From CALVGQ01 sp031551965 (lineage in GTDB: Bacteria; Bacillota_I; Bacilli_A; Erysipelotrichales; Erysipelotrichaceae), in NCBI GenBank assembly GCA_031551965.1, contig JAVBMW010000027.1:1-64000 (forward strand): a stretch of 64,000 bases of DNA, written 5' to 3'. Below the pieces are notes generated by a model, which did no database searches, was not told the DNA's origin, and saw only the letters and a list, made by a program, of their open reading frames with translations. How positions within the stretch are numbered: position 1 is the first letter of the stretch; every line of letters starts with the position of its first letter. Of this stretch, positions 1 through 8,286 are shown in pieces. Both the position numbers and the translations under genes were made by a program.

Positions 1-7
1 AGTGCGG

Positions 8-56
8 TTTCATATACCTAAATAAAGCCGAAAAGGCTTTATTTAGGTATATGAAA
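8..56. repeat. Perfect 22-bp inverted repeat
   Basis: Arms 8-29 and 35-56 are perfectly complementary around a 5-base GAAAA loop. The inner part (AAATAAAGCC / GGCTTTATTT) looks like a terminator stem, but neither strand has a T-run directly after the full stem. It may terminate a gene lying left of the window, or act as a protein site. The outer arms carry ATTTAGGTAT, close to the half-site of the MarR operator near 4871. Confidence 0.6.
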
Positions 57-153
57 TGATGTTTTTGACTGTTTTTGACTTTAATTTTCGCTTTTTTCTT
101 CCCTTATGCATTTTTGTTCAATTTAACTTGAAGAGTAAGGAAAAATAAAATAC

Positions 154-186
154 AAAAAAAGTATTACAGACAAAATCTATAATACT
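154..186 (-). terminator. Rho-independent terminator of the amino acid ABC operon
   Basis: On the minus strand, arms AGTATTA and TAATACT are followed by a run of seven T. It lies just past the stop codon of the ATPase gene, the last gene of the operon. Confidence 0.75.
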
Positions 187-199
187 CATAATGATAAAA

Positions 200-931
200 T
201 TATAACACTTTACCTAAGAACTCAATTGTTCTTGGGTTTTTTGGATGATTGAAGATTTCATCTGGTGTTCCGGATTCTTGAATAATACCATCATCCATAA
301 ATAAAACACGATCACTGATTTCTTTTGCGAATCCCATTTCATGAGTTACAATAACACATGTCATTCCATTTTTCGCAAGATTAGCGATTACTTCCAATAC
401 TTCTTTTACCATTTCTGGATCAAGGGCGGATGTGGGTTCATCAAACAACATGACATCAGGCTCCATAGCGAGTGCTCGTATAATCGCAAGACGTTGTTTT
501 TGACCGCCGCTTAGTTTACGAGGATATTCATATTTTTTATCAGTTAATCCTACCATTGCAAGAAGTTCATCTGCTTTAGCTTCTGCTTCTTTTTTAGATA
601 TTTTCTTTTCTAAAGTAGGTGTGATTGTAATGTTTTCAAGCACTGTTAAATGAGGAAACACATTGAATTGTTGAAATACCATACCGATTTTTTGTCGGTG
701 AATATTAATGTTCACTTTTTTATCGGTAATATCGATTCCTTCAAAGAACACTTGTCCACTTGTAGGAACTTCTAATAAATTTAAACAACGCAAGAATGTA
801 GATTTACCAGACCCAGAAGGTCCAATAACTGATACAACTTCTCCTTTTTCAATTGACTCATCAATTCCTTTTAGTACTTGAAGATCTTTGAAATCCTTTT
901 TTAAGTTTTTAACTTCAATTAATTTAGTCAC
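200..931 (-). CDS. Polar amino acid ABC transporter, ATP-binding protein (GlnQ/HisP type)
   Basis: This is the cytoplasmic ATPase that powers import of an amino acid. The 243-residue length is normal for the GlnQ/HisP family. Visible motifs are Walker A GPSGSGKS (37-44), the Q-loop at Q87, signature LSGGQ (140-144), Walker B MLFDEP (161-166) and the switch histidine H197. The start is GTG at 931, overlapping the permease gene by 8 bases, with an AGAGG ribosome site upstream, so the two are probably translationally coupled. It is the last gene of a three-gene operon behind a T-box leader. The substrate cannot be read from this protein; the leader suggests an alanine link. Confidence 0.93.
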   Translation of the reverse strand: MTKLIEVKNLKKDFKDLQVLKGIDESIEKGEVVSVIGPSGSGKSTFLRCLNLLEVPTSGQVFFEGIDITDKKVNINIHRQKIGMVFQQFNVFPHLTVLENITITPTLEKKISKKEAEAKADELLAMVGLTDKKYEYPRKLSGGQKQRLAIIRALAMEPDVMLFDEPTSALDPEMVKEVLEVIANLAKNGMTCVIVTHEMGFAKEISDRVLFMDDGIIQESGTPDEIFNHPKNPRTIEFLGKVL

Positions 932-1601
932 TGACAGCCAACCTCTTTTCTATTAAAGAAACAATGAATGTAAGAACGATAGTAACAACCAAATAGATCA
1001 ATGCAATGATAATTAGCGGTTGCCAGTATAAAAATTTATTTCCTAATACTGTTCTTGCGTACATTAGTTCAGTCAACATAAATGTACCAGCTAAAGATGT
1101 TTCTTTGACCATCATTATATATTCATTACCAAGTGATGGAATAATATTTTTGATTGCTTGTGGTAAAATAATGCGAATTAAGCAGTTGAACTGATTCATT
1201 CCTAAAGACCTTGCGGCTTCAGTTTGACCTTTATCAACGGCATTGATTCCACCACGAATAATTTCAGAAACATAAGCAGCACTATTAATACTTAAGGCAA
1301 TAATAACACTTTGATTAGGTGTTAAATTGATTGATGAAAACATCAATGGCAAAAAGAAATAAGCGATAAATAATTGTACAAGTAAAGGTGTTCCCCTAAG
1401 TATTGTAACAATGATAACCATAATTGATTTAATAATAGTTTTTAAATAACGAACATTGATCATTTGAAGCATCGCAATAATTGCCCCAAATAATGTTCCA
1501 AAGAATACTGCAATAAATGCTAAATACAAAGTTCCCCACAAACACTCTAAGAATAAGGGATAGTATTGCAGAAATACATCGATTACGCCAGGACCTCCCA
1601 C
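924..1601 (-). CDS. Polar amino acid ABC transporter, permease (HisM/GlnP type)
   Basis: This is the membrane subunit of the importer, 225 residues with several hydrophobic segments. It carries the EAA loop (EAARSLGMNQ, about residues 120-130) that docks on the ATPase. The start is GTG at 1601, chosen because AGGAGG stands 7 bases upstream; that ribosome site lies just inside the end of the preceding binding-protein gene. Only one permease gene is present, so a homodimeric channel is expected. The family is clear; the substrate is not. Confidence 0.92.
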   Translation of the reverse strand: MGGPGVIDVFLQYYPLFLECLWGTLYLAFIAVFFGTLFGAIIAMLQMINVRYLKTIIKSIMVIIVTILRGTPLLVQLFIAYFFLPLMFSSINLTPNQSVIIALSINSAAYVSEIIRGGINAVDKGQTEAARSLGMNQFNCLIRIILPQAIKNIIPSLGNEYIMMVKETSLAGTFMLTELMYARTVLGNKFLYWQPLIIIALIYLVVTIVLTFIVSLIEKRLAVSD

Positions 1602-1613
1602 AAATGGTTCCTC

Positions 1614-2462
1614 CTATTCTGAATCAGATTCGAAATCAATACCGAATTCCAATGCTTTTGCTTTAGCATCTAAATCCCATTGAATATATAAACCTTCATC
1701 ATTTACCTTTTTTAATATTTCATTTACTTTAGCGATTAATGAAGTTTCACCTTTTTTCGCTAAGACAAAGTTACCAGGATGCATTGCATCTGAACCTAAA
1801 TCAAATTCAACAGTTGCCTTTGAAAGTTCTGGGTCAGATATAGAATAAGCTTTGGCGATATTACAAGATACCGCAACTGCATCTGCTTTATCAGTATTTA
1901 ATGACATCATCGCAACATCAATAGTTTGAACAGAAACAAGTTGTACATTTGGAACTTGAGCTTTGGTGTATGCTTCTTGCATAGAATTGACTTGTGCAGC
2001 AACTCTGATTCCATCCATTGCTTCGAAAGAAGTGTACTTATCTAAGTCTGCAGTTTTAATGATTAGACCTTGACATGAAGATTCAGAATCATCAGTGTCG
2101 TTGTATGCATCTGAGAATTCATATGCATCCATACGATCATCTTGCCAACCATAACCTGAAATACTTAAATTAGCTTTGTTGAAATCAAGCGCAGTATAAG
2201 TAGCTCCAAATTCCATCGTTTCAATAACTAATTCTACCCCTAATTCATCAGCGATAAATTGAGCTAATAAAATGTCTGAACCATAAACTTCACCATCATC
2301 ACCAAAGAATTCCATTGGTGGATAGTCAGGGGATGTTGTAACGATTAGTTTCCCTGATTTCAAAATCTCATCTAATTGTTTGTCTTTGTTTCCTGAGCAC
2401 CCTGCAAGCATTGCTAGAGTAAGTAGTGATAATACTATTAATTTAACCTTTTTCATCTTCAT
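1614..2462 (-). CDS. Amino acid ABC transporter substrate-binding lipoprotein
   Basis: This is a family 3 extracellular solute-binding protein of 282 residues that delivers the amino acid to the permease. The N-terminus is a lipoprotein signal with lipobox LAGC, so Cys22 is the predicted lipidated residue. The segment LIVTTSPDYPPMEF is the typical start of the first lobe. It is the first gene of the operon, directly after the T-box terminator, with a GGAGA ribosome site. Mature domain and operon order fit the cystine/glutamine/arginine group; which ligand it binds cannot be decided here. Confidence 0.92.
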   Translation of the reverse strand: MKMKKVKLIVLSLLTLAMLAGCSGNKDKQLDEILKSGKLIVTTSPDYPPMEFFGDDGEVYGSDILLAQFIADELGVELVIETMEFGATYTALDFNKANLSISGYGWQDDRMDAYEFSDAYNDTDDSESSCQGLIIKTADLDKYTSFEAMDGIRVAAQVNSMQEAYTKAQVPNVQLVSVQTIDVAMMSLNTDKADAVAVSCNIAKAYSISDPELSKATVEFDLGSDAMHPGNFVLAKKGETSLIAKVNEILKKVNDEGLYIQWDLDAKAKALEFGIDFESDSE

Positions 2463-2508
2463 TCTCCTTCCATATTATTGAAGAGTGAGATGTTGGTTTA
2501 TAAAATAT

Positions 2509-2738
2509 AAAAACCATCATCTCTTTCTAGAGACGATGGTTGATCGCGGTACCACTCTAGTTGCCAAACTTCATTGGCCACCTCTTATCCATAACGCAGG
2601 TCTTTCGCGGCTAACTCTACTCAGTTCAAGGTAGCTTCTCACAAGTGCGCTTCTTTTAAAATCATTACCGCAAGGCTTACACCTACCCTTGCTCGCTAGT
2701 GGTTGAGTTTAAAATACTCTCTTGATCATTGAATTTAT
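2509..2738 (-). ncRNA. T-box leader riboswitch, predicted tRNA-Ala specifier
   Basis: The minus strand carries the T-box core AGAGTGGTACCGCG (2545-2558) followed by a terminator with arms ACCATCGTCTCT and AGAGATGATGGT and a T-run (2509-2540). Stem I features are visible: an AGAGAGUA segment, a distal GGUGUAAGCC and the specifier context GAA-GCU-ACC with GCU at 2633-2635. GCU is an alanine codon. The variable base of the T-box is U (UGGU), which pairs with a discriminator A, as in tRNA-Ala, and would not fit the G of tRNA-Ser if the frame were shifted to AGC. It should switch on the ABC transporter genes when uncharged tRNA-Ala builds up. Confidence 0.93.
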
Positions 2739-2744
2739 ATGACT

Positions 2745-2773
2745 ATAATATGCTTGATAGTTAGCTTTGTCAA
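2745..2773 (-). promoter_or_regulatory. Sigma-A promoter of the T-box/ABC transporter operon
   Basis: On the minus strand, TTGACA (2768-2773) and TATTAT (2745-2750) are separated by 17 bases. Transcription would begin about seven bases beyond the -10 box, at the start of the T-box leader. Confidence 0.85.
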
Positions 2774-2835
2774 CTAAAAGATGAAAAAAATTACATTTCA
2801 TGTAACAATTTACTTTGCATATTAATCAAAATGTC

Positions 2836-2864
2836 TTGCGAAGGGCAATGGTTTGTGATATTAT
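2836..2864 (+). promoter_or_regulatory. Sigma-A promoter of rplS
   Basis: TTGCGA (2836-2841) and TATTAT (2859-2864) are spaced by 17 bases, leaving a leader of about 80 bases before rplS. It is divergent from the ABC transporter promoter. Confidence 0.7.
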
Positions 2865-2950
2865 CATATAGCCTATGGCTCTTGTGTTCCGCTGATCATT
2901 TGATGAATGAGCATTAAGATATAAATACTTGTTAAGTAAGGAGAAAGAAA

Positions 2951-3298
2951 ATGAACTTAAATTTATTGAATGAAGTTACAGAATCTCAACTTCGTACAGA
3001 CATTCCTGACTTCCGCCCTGGATGCACAGTTAGAGTTGATGTACGAATCAAAGAAGGCGACAAAAGCCGTATCCAAGCATTTGAAGGTGTTGTTATTGCA
3101 CGCAGCGGACATGGTGTTGCTGAAAACTTTAAAGTTAGAAAAATTTCAAATGGTGTAGGAGTTGAAAGAACATTCCCATTACATTCACCAATTATTGAAA
3201 AAATCGTAGTACTACGTCGTGGTAAAGTTAGAAGAGCTAAACTATTCTATCTACGTGGACGTTCTGGTAAATCTGCACGTATTAAAGAAGTTCGTTAA
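2951..3298 (+). CDS. rplS: 50S ribosomal protein L19
   Basis: L19 is a large-subunit protein at the interface with the 30S subunit. The 115-residue protein has the family pattern, including IPDFRPGCTVRVDV near the N-terminus and FPLHSPIIEKIVVLRRGKVR in the second half. The start ATG follows AAGGAG at a good distance. It is monocistronic here, between its own promoter and a terminator, rather than in the trmD operon seen in many bacteria. Confidence 0.98.
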   Translation: MNLNLLNEVTESQLRTDIPDFRPGCTVRVDVRIKEGDKSRIQAFEGVVIARSGHGVAENFKVRKISNGVGVERTFPLHSPIIEKIVVLRRGKVRRAKLFYLRGRSGKSARIKEVR

Positions 3299-3305
3299 TT
3301 AAGTG

Positions 3306-3334
3306 ACCTCACAAAATTTGTGAGGTTTTCTTTT
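3306..3334 (+). terminator. Terminator of rplS
   Basis: Arms ACCTCAC and GTGAGGT around an AAAATTT loop are followed by a T-rich tract. Confidence 0.85.
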
Positions 3335-3401
3335 GCTTAAGCTTGACTTAGAGCTTACTCTATAGTTTAAAATAGAGTTATCAACAGAAAGAGATGATCA
3401 T

Positions 3402-3962
3402 ATGAGAAAAAACTTTGGAGCAAAACCCTATTCAACACCACAACCGGTATATATTATCGCGACATACAATGAAAATGGCTCAGTAAATGCAATGAATGCA
3501 GCATGGGGATGCATGAGCGATTATACTGAAATCACCTTATTTTTAAGCAAAAACCATAAAACAGTTGAAAATATATTGCGGACAGGAGCTTTTACTGTCA
3601 GCATGGCTAATGAAAAATATGTGATTGCCTGTGATTATGTAGGAATTGTTTCGGGAAACAAAGATTCTAGTAAATTTGAAAAAGCTGGTTTTCATGCAAC
3701 AAAATCAGAATTTGTAAATGCTCCGTTAATTAACGAATTAGAAATTGCAGTAGAATGTGAATTAATGAGTTACGATGAAATTAGTGAAAGACTTGTAGGG
3801 AAAATTATCAATGTTAGTGTTGATGAAAGGGCATTAGATGAAAAAGGGAATGTTGATCTTAGTAAGGTTTCTCCAATTACATTTGACCCATTCAACAATG
3901 CTTATATCAAATTAGGTCAAAAGGTAGGAAATGCGTTTAAAGATGGAATGAAATTAAAGTAG
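3402..3962 (+). CDS. Flavin reductase family protein (FMN-binding split barrel)
   Basis: This 186-residue protein looks like the flavin reductase-like domain family, which binds FMN and passes electrons to flavin or small acceptors in the cytosol. Family-like segments are PVYIIATYNENGSVNAMNAA near the N-terminus and TGAFTVSMANE about residues 65-75, with a family-typical length. It appears to be transcribed alone; a possible promoter is TTGACT at 3343 with TTTAAA 17 bases on. The physiological substrate is unknown. It could equally be a small flavoredoxin-type protein. Confidence 0.85.
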   Translation: MRKNFGAKPYSTPQPVYIIATYNENGSVNAMNAAWGCMSDYTEITLFLSKNHKTVENILRTGAFTVSMANEKYVIACDYVGIVSGNKDSSKFEKAGFHATKSEFVNAPLINELEIAVECELMSYDEISERLVGKIINVSVDERALDEKGNVDLSKVSPITFDPFNNAYIKLGQKVGNAFKDGMKLK

Positions 3963-4043
3963 GGAAAATACTAAGATTAAATGCTGAAGTATGTTTACAG
4001 GTATAATCAAATCAGTTATGATGTAGAAAACGGAGGTGTACTT

Positions 4044-4787
4044 ATGAGATATGATGATAAAGTCTACGATTTATTCGAAAAAGCTTGCGATGAGCGCTCA
4101 ATGCCAAAAATTCAAAAGACGCTTAAAAAAGTTTTAGAACTTGCCCCTGATCACATTGATGCCAGAATGATGTTGGCGGAGTTTGAAGAGGATGAGATCA
4201 AGAAACTTGAATTGTTCAGAGAAGCAATCGAACTTGAAAAACAATATTTAACAAAAGAAGGATATTTTGAAGATCAATATATGGGTTCGTTTTATGGTGT
4301 GTTTGAAACGCGACCTTACTTGCGTGGCCTTTATGCAGTGGCTCAATTCTATCGTTTAACCAACAAAATCACAAAAGCGATCCAGATATGTGAAGAAATT
4401 ATTGAACTGAATGAAAATGATAATCTAGGGGCTCGATATCTTTTGATTAATTCTTATGTGATGTTAGAACAGTTTGATCAAGTACAAATACTTTTTGATC
4501 AATATGAAGAAAATTCAATTTTCATGTTATTGCCATTGGCAATCAGTTATTATAAACAAGATGAATATGATTCAGCTAGAGAAATCATTAAACAGATTCA
4601 TGAATCAAATCCTAATTTTTACAAGGTATTCAATGAGGATGATGATTTGGATGAAGATGAGATGTCAATTCCTGGATACTACTCTAGAGGTTCACTTGCA
4701 GAAGTCGCAGCATATATGGAAGATAATGAAATGTTGCTATATACCAATACCGCATTTATAAGTTTTTACATAGAAACAATTGAATAA
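4044..4787 (+). CDS. Tetratricopeptide-repeat protein, function unknown
   Basis: This 247-residue soluble protein is made of TPR-like helical pairs, most clearly around ITKAIQICEEIIELNENDN in the middle. That segment, preceded by RPYLRGLYAVAQFYRL, resembles the TPR part of ST7-like proteins. The start at 4044 is chosen because GGAGGTG lies 5 to 10 bases before it; an in-frame ATG at 3981 has no ribosome site and overlaps a TATAAT-like element at 4002. Near the C-terminus is a strongly acidic stretch (EDDDLDEDE). It is transcribed alone and ends at a terminator. TPR proteins usually mediate protein contacts; no partner is evident. Confidence 0.8.
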   Translation: MRYDDKVYDLFEKACDERSMPKIQKTLKKVLELAPDHIDARMMLAEFEEDEIKKLELFREAIELEKQYLTKEGYFEDQYMGSFYGVFETRPYLRGLYAVAQFYRLTNKITKAIQICEEIIELNENDNLGARYLLINSYVMLEQFDQVQILFDQYEENSIFMLLPLAISYYKQDEYDSAREIIKQIHESNPNFYKVFNEDDDLDEDEMSIPGYYSRGSLAEVAAYMEDNEMLLYTNTAFISFYIETIE

Positions 4788-4792
4788 CAGTT

Positions 4793-4823
4793 TGAGCTTA
4801 CTTCAAGTAGGCTCATTTTTTTT
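4793..4823 (+). terminator. Terminator of the TPR gene
   Basis: Arms TGAGCTTAC and GTAGGCTCA (one G-U pair) are followed by eight T. Confidence 0.85.
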
Positions 4824-4832
4824 AAAAAGTTC

Positions 4833-4861
4833 TTGACATTATTTAGGTACCGTAATAATAT
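4833..4861 (+). promoter_or_regulatory. Promoter of the MarR-ABC exporter operon
   Basis: TTGACA (4833-4838) and TAATAT (4856-4861) are 17 bases apart. The spacer is occupied by the first MarR operator. Confidence 0.85.
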
Positions 4862-4886
4862 TAAATTGTAATTTAGGTACCTAAAT
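4841..4886 (+). promoter_or_regulatory. Paired MarR operators
   Basis: The second site, ATTTAGGTACCTAAAT (4871-4886), is a perfect 16-bp palindrome just upstream of the ribosome site. The first, ATTTAGGTACCGTAAT (4841-4856), keeps one perfect half and lies between the -35 and -10 boxes. The sites start 30 bases apart, about three helical turns, so two dimers could bind the same face. This arrangement implies autorepression by the MarR protein encoded next. Confidence 0.8.
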
Positions 4887-4903
4887 AAAAGGAGGGATTA
4901 TTT

Positions 4904-5371
4904 ATGAAATATGAATTATTAGAAGCACAGGCAAAATTGAGCCGTGCGATACGTCGTCAACAGTCAACACATTCTCATCATGGTTTTAAAATGATTGCAT
5001 TAGTCATTGAAAACGAAGGAATCAAAGCATCCAAACTAGCAGAGATTTTGGATATTCGTCCAGCATCGCTAACTGATGCTGTGGACCGTATGGAAAAACA
5101 TGGTCTTTTATATCGTGTTCCCGATGAAAACGATTTAAGATCAAATTTGATTTACACAACTGATAAAGGAAAAGAGTTAGTTTTAAATCGCAAAAAAGAT
5201 CAAGCTGATTTAGATGAAATCATTAATTCAGTGCTTACACCAGAAGAAATTGAAACTTATTGTAAGATATCAGAAAAACTGGTCGATCATTTAAAAACAT
5301 TAGAACCAAAAGAAACAGAACATAAACATCGTCATATGCGTAGATTGCATCGCGAGGGAAGTAATGAGTAG
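4904..5371 (+). CDS. MarR family transcriptional regulator
   Basis: A 155-residue winged-helix regulator. The recognition region is visible as GIKASKLAEILDIRPASLTDAVDRMEKHGL, here about residues 45-75, followed by the wing (PDENDLRSNLIYTTDKG). The C-terminus is rich in His and Arg (HKHRHMRRLHREG), which is unusual and could bind metal or just add charge. It overlaps the exporter gene by 8 bases. By family precedent it represses its own operon until a toxic ligand or signal releases it; two matching palindromes lie in the promoter. Confidence 0.93.
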   Translation: MKYELLEAQAKLSRAIRRQQSTHSHHGFKMIALVIENEGIKASKLAEILDIRPASLTDAVDRMEKHGLLYRVPDENDLRSNLIYTTDKGKELVLNRKKDQADLDEIINSVLTPEEIETYCKISEKLVDHLKTLEPKETEHKHRHMRRLHREGSNE

Positions 5372-7190
5372 AGGAAGGCATTCTGATTTTGGCTTAAGTG
5401 CTGATGAATTAAAGAAGAATCCACCAAAAATTGATAAAGATTTGCTTAAAAGAGTATTTCAATATTTGTTACCACATTGGAAGTTATTAATATTTATTTT
5501 TTGTACGATCATGATTTCTGCAGTACTTGATCTACTTCCATCAATATTGACTGGAAAGATCATCGATGATGGATTGATAGGTCAAAATTTTGATTTGTTA
5601 CTGATTTTGATTGTAGGATCATTTGCAGTTCTTGTAACTTCTAGTTTGATCGGTTTGCTTCAGTCGTATTTGAATAGTTTAATGACTCAACGAATTTCTT
5701 TAAAAATGAGAAATCAAATGTATGAGCATCTACAAAAAATGTCGCAAAGCTTTTTTACTTCAAATAAACAAGGAGATATCATCACTCGCATGACAAGTGA
5801 TATTTCTGGAGTAGAAAATGTGATTTCGTCTACATTAGTCAGCACGATATCCAACATTGCAGTGCTTGTGACTTCATTATTTGCGATGTTTCAAAAAAGC
5901 TGGGTTTTAGCTTTAGTGGGTATGTTGATTATTCCACTGTTTGTTTTGCCTACAAAATCAGTAGGCAAGAGACGTTGGTCACTAGCTTTAGTATCACAAA
6001 AGAAAAATGACGAAATGAATCAAATTCTTAATGAAACATTAAGTGTCAGTGGTCAACAATTAGTTAAATTATTTACTAATGAAGAAATGGAATTAGAAAA
6101 ATATAAGAAAGTTAATGAAGAAATTTATAAGTTAAAAATAAAAGAAGGAATGGTCGGACGTTGGTTCCGAATGGCAATCACTACTTTTACTAATATGGGA
6201 CCAATGCTGATTTATTTAACTGGTGGTATTTTGATCCTTAAGATGAATGTAACTAGTTTAAGTGTTGGTGATGTTACAGTAATGGTTGCATTACTTAATC
6301 GTATGTATCGGCCAGTCAATCAATTATTGGAAGTACAAATTGATTTTGTAAGAGGAATGGCTTTGTTTAGTCGAATCTTTTCTTATTTGGATATGGAAGT
6401 AGAGATTAAAAATGATGAAAACGCTATTGTTTTAAATCCAATGTTAGGGCATATAAAATTTGATCATGTTGATTTTGGCTACAATGCAGATACACCAATC
6501 CTAAAAAATGTAGATTTTGAAATCGAATCTGGCAAAATGATTGCGTTAGTAGGACCCTCTGGTGCAGGTAAGTCAACGATAATTAGTTTATTAACTCGTT
6601 TGTATGAAACACAAAATGGAAGTGTAGCAATCGATGGAATCAATGTAAATAAGCTTGATTTAAAAATGCTTCGTCAAAATGTTGGTGTGGTCACACAAGA
6701 TAGTTATTTGTTTAATGGTACGATAAAAGACAATTTGTTGTATGCTAAGCCAAATGCAGATGATCAAGAACTAATTGAAGCATGTAAATCTGCTAATATT
6801 CATGATTTTATCAATTCTTTGCCTGATGGTTACAACACTCAAGTAGGTAATCGAGGTATGAAACTATCAGGCGGTGAAAGACAAAGAATTTCATTAGCGA
6901 GAGTGATTTTAAAGAACCCTTCAATATTGATCATGGATGAAGCGACTTCTTCTTTAGATTCGATTTCTGAAAATTTGATTCAAGAAGCAATAGAACCACT
7001 ACTTAAAGGTAGAACAAGTATCGTGATCGCACATCGCTTATCGACTGTAGTTAGTGCGGATGAGATATTAGTTATAGATCAAGGTCAAATCAAAGAAAAA
7101 GGCAATCACAACACATTATTAAAACAAAATGGTATTTATACTGAGTTATACAATACTCAATTCAAAAAAATATTGGAATTACAAAATTAA
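5364..7190 (+). CDS. ABC exporter, fused membrane and ATPase domains
   Basis: A 608-residue half-transporter of the MsbA/LmrA/BmrA group. An N-terminal six-helix membrane domain (about 40-320) is followed by an ATPase domain with Walker A GPSGAGKST (about 396-404), signature LSGGERQR (about 500), Walker B ILIMDEATSSLD (about 521) and the switch histidine in IAHRLST. A single gene suggests a homodimer. Its operon with a MarR repressor points to export of a drug or lipid-like compound; the substrate is inference. Confidence 0.93.
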   Translation: MSRGRHSDFGLSADELKKNPPKIDKDLLKRVFQYLLPHWKLLIFIFCTIMISAVLDLLPSILTGKIIDDGLIGQNFDLLLILIVGSFAVLVTSSLIGLLQSYLNSLMTQRISLKMRNQMYEHLQKMSQSFFTSNKQGDIITRMTSDISGVENVISSTLVSTISNIAVLVTSLFAMFQKSWVLALVGMLIIPLFVLPTKSVGKRRWSLALVSQKKNDEMNQILNETLSVSGQQLVKLFTNEEMELEKYKKVNEEIYKLKIKEGMVGRWFRMAITTFTNMGPMLIYLTGGILILKMNVTSLSVGDVTVMVALLNRMYRPVNQLLEVQIDFVRGMALFSRIFSYLDMEVEIKNDENAIVLNPMLGHIKFDHVDFGYNADTPILKNVDFEIESGKMIALVGPSGAGKSTIISLLTRLYETQNGSVAIDGINVNKLDLKMLRQNVGVVTQDSYLFNGTIKDNLLYAKPNADDQELIEACKSANIHDFINSLPDGYNTQVGNRGMKLSGGERQRISLARVILKNPSILIMDEATSSLDSISENLIQEAIEPLLKGRTSIVIAHRLSTVVSADEILVIDQGQIKEKGNHNTLLKQNGIYTELYNTQFKKILELQN

Positions 7191-7216
7191 GTTCTAACTT
7201 TGCTTTAGAACTTTTT
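7190..7216 (+). terminator. Terminator of the MarR-ABC operon
   Basis: Arms AGTTCTAA and TTAGAACT around CTTTGCT are followed by TTTT. Confidence 0.8.
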
Positions 7217-7252
7217 CTAACTGTTGTATAATCATCACATGAGGTGATTTTC

Positions 7253-7672
7253 ATGATGAGAGATCCAGTACAAACAATAGGAAATTTGATTGATAAACAA
7301 AGTGTTGCCTTTATTAGTTCAAATGATGAAGATGGTTTTCCCAATACAAAGGCAATGTTAGCACCGAGGATTAGAGAGGGTATTAAAACTTTTTATTTTA
7401 CAACGAATACTTCTTCTAAAAGAGTAGGACAATACAAAGAGAATAATAAAGGATGTATTTATTTTTATGATAAGCGATTTTTTCGTGGTGTCATGTTAGT
7501 TGGGACTTTTGAAGTTTTAGAAGACAGTGCTAGTAAAGAACTCATTTGGCAAGAAAAGGATACAATGTATTATCCGTTAGGTGTAACGGATCCTGATTAT
7601 TGTGTGTTACGTTTTACAGCTACTAAAGGAAGATATTACTGTAATTTCAAATCAGAAGACTTCAATGTCTAA
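7253..7672 (+). CDS. Pyridoxamine 5'-phosphate oxidase-like protein
   Basis: A 139-residue member of the PNPOx-like split-barrel family, which binds FMN or a related flavin. The pattern SVAFISSNDEDGFPNTKAM, then TFYFTTNTSSKRVGQYKEN and GTFEVLEDS, is typical of the small general-stress-protein-26-like group rather than true PdxH. The ATG at 7253 (or 7256) is preferred over a GTG at 7244, because GAGGTGA at 7241-7247 serves as the ribosome site. An extended -10 TATAAT lies at 7227. The substrate is unknown. Confidence 0.85.
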   Translation: MMRDPVQTIGNLIDKQSVAFISSNDEDGFPNTKAMLAPRIREGIKTFYFTTNTSSKRVGQYKENNKGCIYFYDKRFFRGVMLVGTFEVLEDSASKELIWQEKDTMYYPLGVTDPDYCVLRFTATKGRYYCNFKSEDFNV

Positions 7673-7719
7673 GAATTAATTATGAAGATTTGTGATATAA
7701 TGTTTGAGAGGATAATCAA

Positions 7720-8265
7720 ATGAATAAACAAGATTGGATCAAAGAATTAGTTAGTTTAGTTAAAACATTTTTAGTAAGCTTCATTATCGTGTATGTTATC
7801 TCGAATTTTATTGCAAAACCAGTTAGAGTAGATGGTAGTTCCATGTATCCAACTTTAAAGGATAAAGAGTTGGGTTTTTCGTTAATACTTAATTCTAAGC
7901 AATTAGAAAGATTTGATATTGTTGTGATTAAAATTCCTGTAGGTTCAAAGTCAAAGTTAATCGTAAAAAGAATAATTGGTTTACCAAATGAAACTGTTGA
8001 AATTATGAATAATGACATTTATATCAATGGTGAAAAAGTAAATCAAGAATTTCTTGACTTAGATTATGTATTAAGTCAAAGCTCAAATGGCGTATTTACG
8101 CGTGATATAGAGGCGATAAAATTGGGCGATGATGAAATATATGTATTAGGAGACAATCGTGTCAATTCTCAGGATTCACGATATTACGGTCCTTTTAAAA
8201 CAGATGCAGTGGTATCAAAAGGGGTATTTGTGTTCTATCCTTTTAATGAAATGGGAATAAAATAA
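7720..8265 (+). CDS. lepB: Signal peptidase I
   Basis: This membrane serine protease removes signal peptides from secreted proteins. It has one N-terminal membrane segment (about 10-30), then the catalytic serine in SSMYPTL (Ser41) and the general-base lysine in VKRIIGLP (Lys83), plus the C-terminal box GDNRVNSQDSR. At 181 residues it is the short Gram-positive type. An extended -10 (TGATATAAT, ending 7701) lies just upstream. A cluster of unknown gene, rbgA and rnhB follows, an order also seen in Bacillus (sip, rplS, ylqF, rnhB region). Confidence 0.95.
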   Translation: MNKQDWIKELVSLVKTFLVSFIIVYVISNFIAKPVRVDGSSMYPTLKDKELGFSLILNSKQLERFDIVVIKIPVGSKSKLIVKRIIGLPNETVEIMNNDIYINGEKVNQEFLDLDYVLSQSSNGVFTRDIEAIKLGDDEIYVLGDNRVNSQDSRYYGPFKTDAVVSKGVFVFYPFNEMGIK

Positions 8266-8286
8266 AAGAAGAAATTGGGAAAAATT

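Noticed and set aside
2865..2950. L19 leader RNA upstream of rplS
   Set aside because: The leader is about 80 bases long, but I could not find convincing conserved stems; a covariance search would decide.
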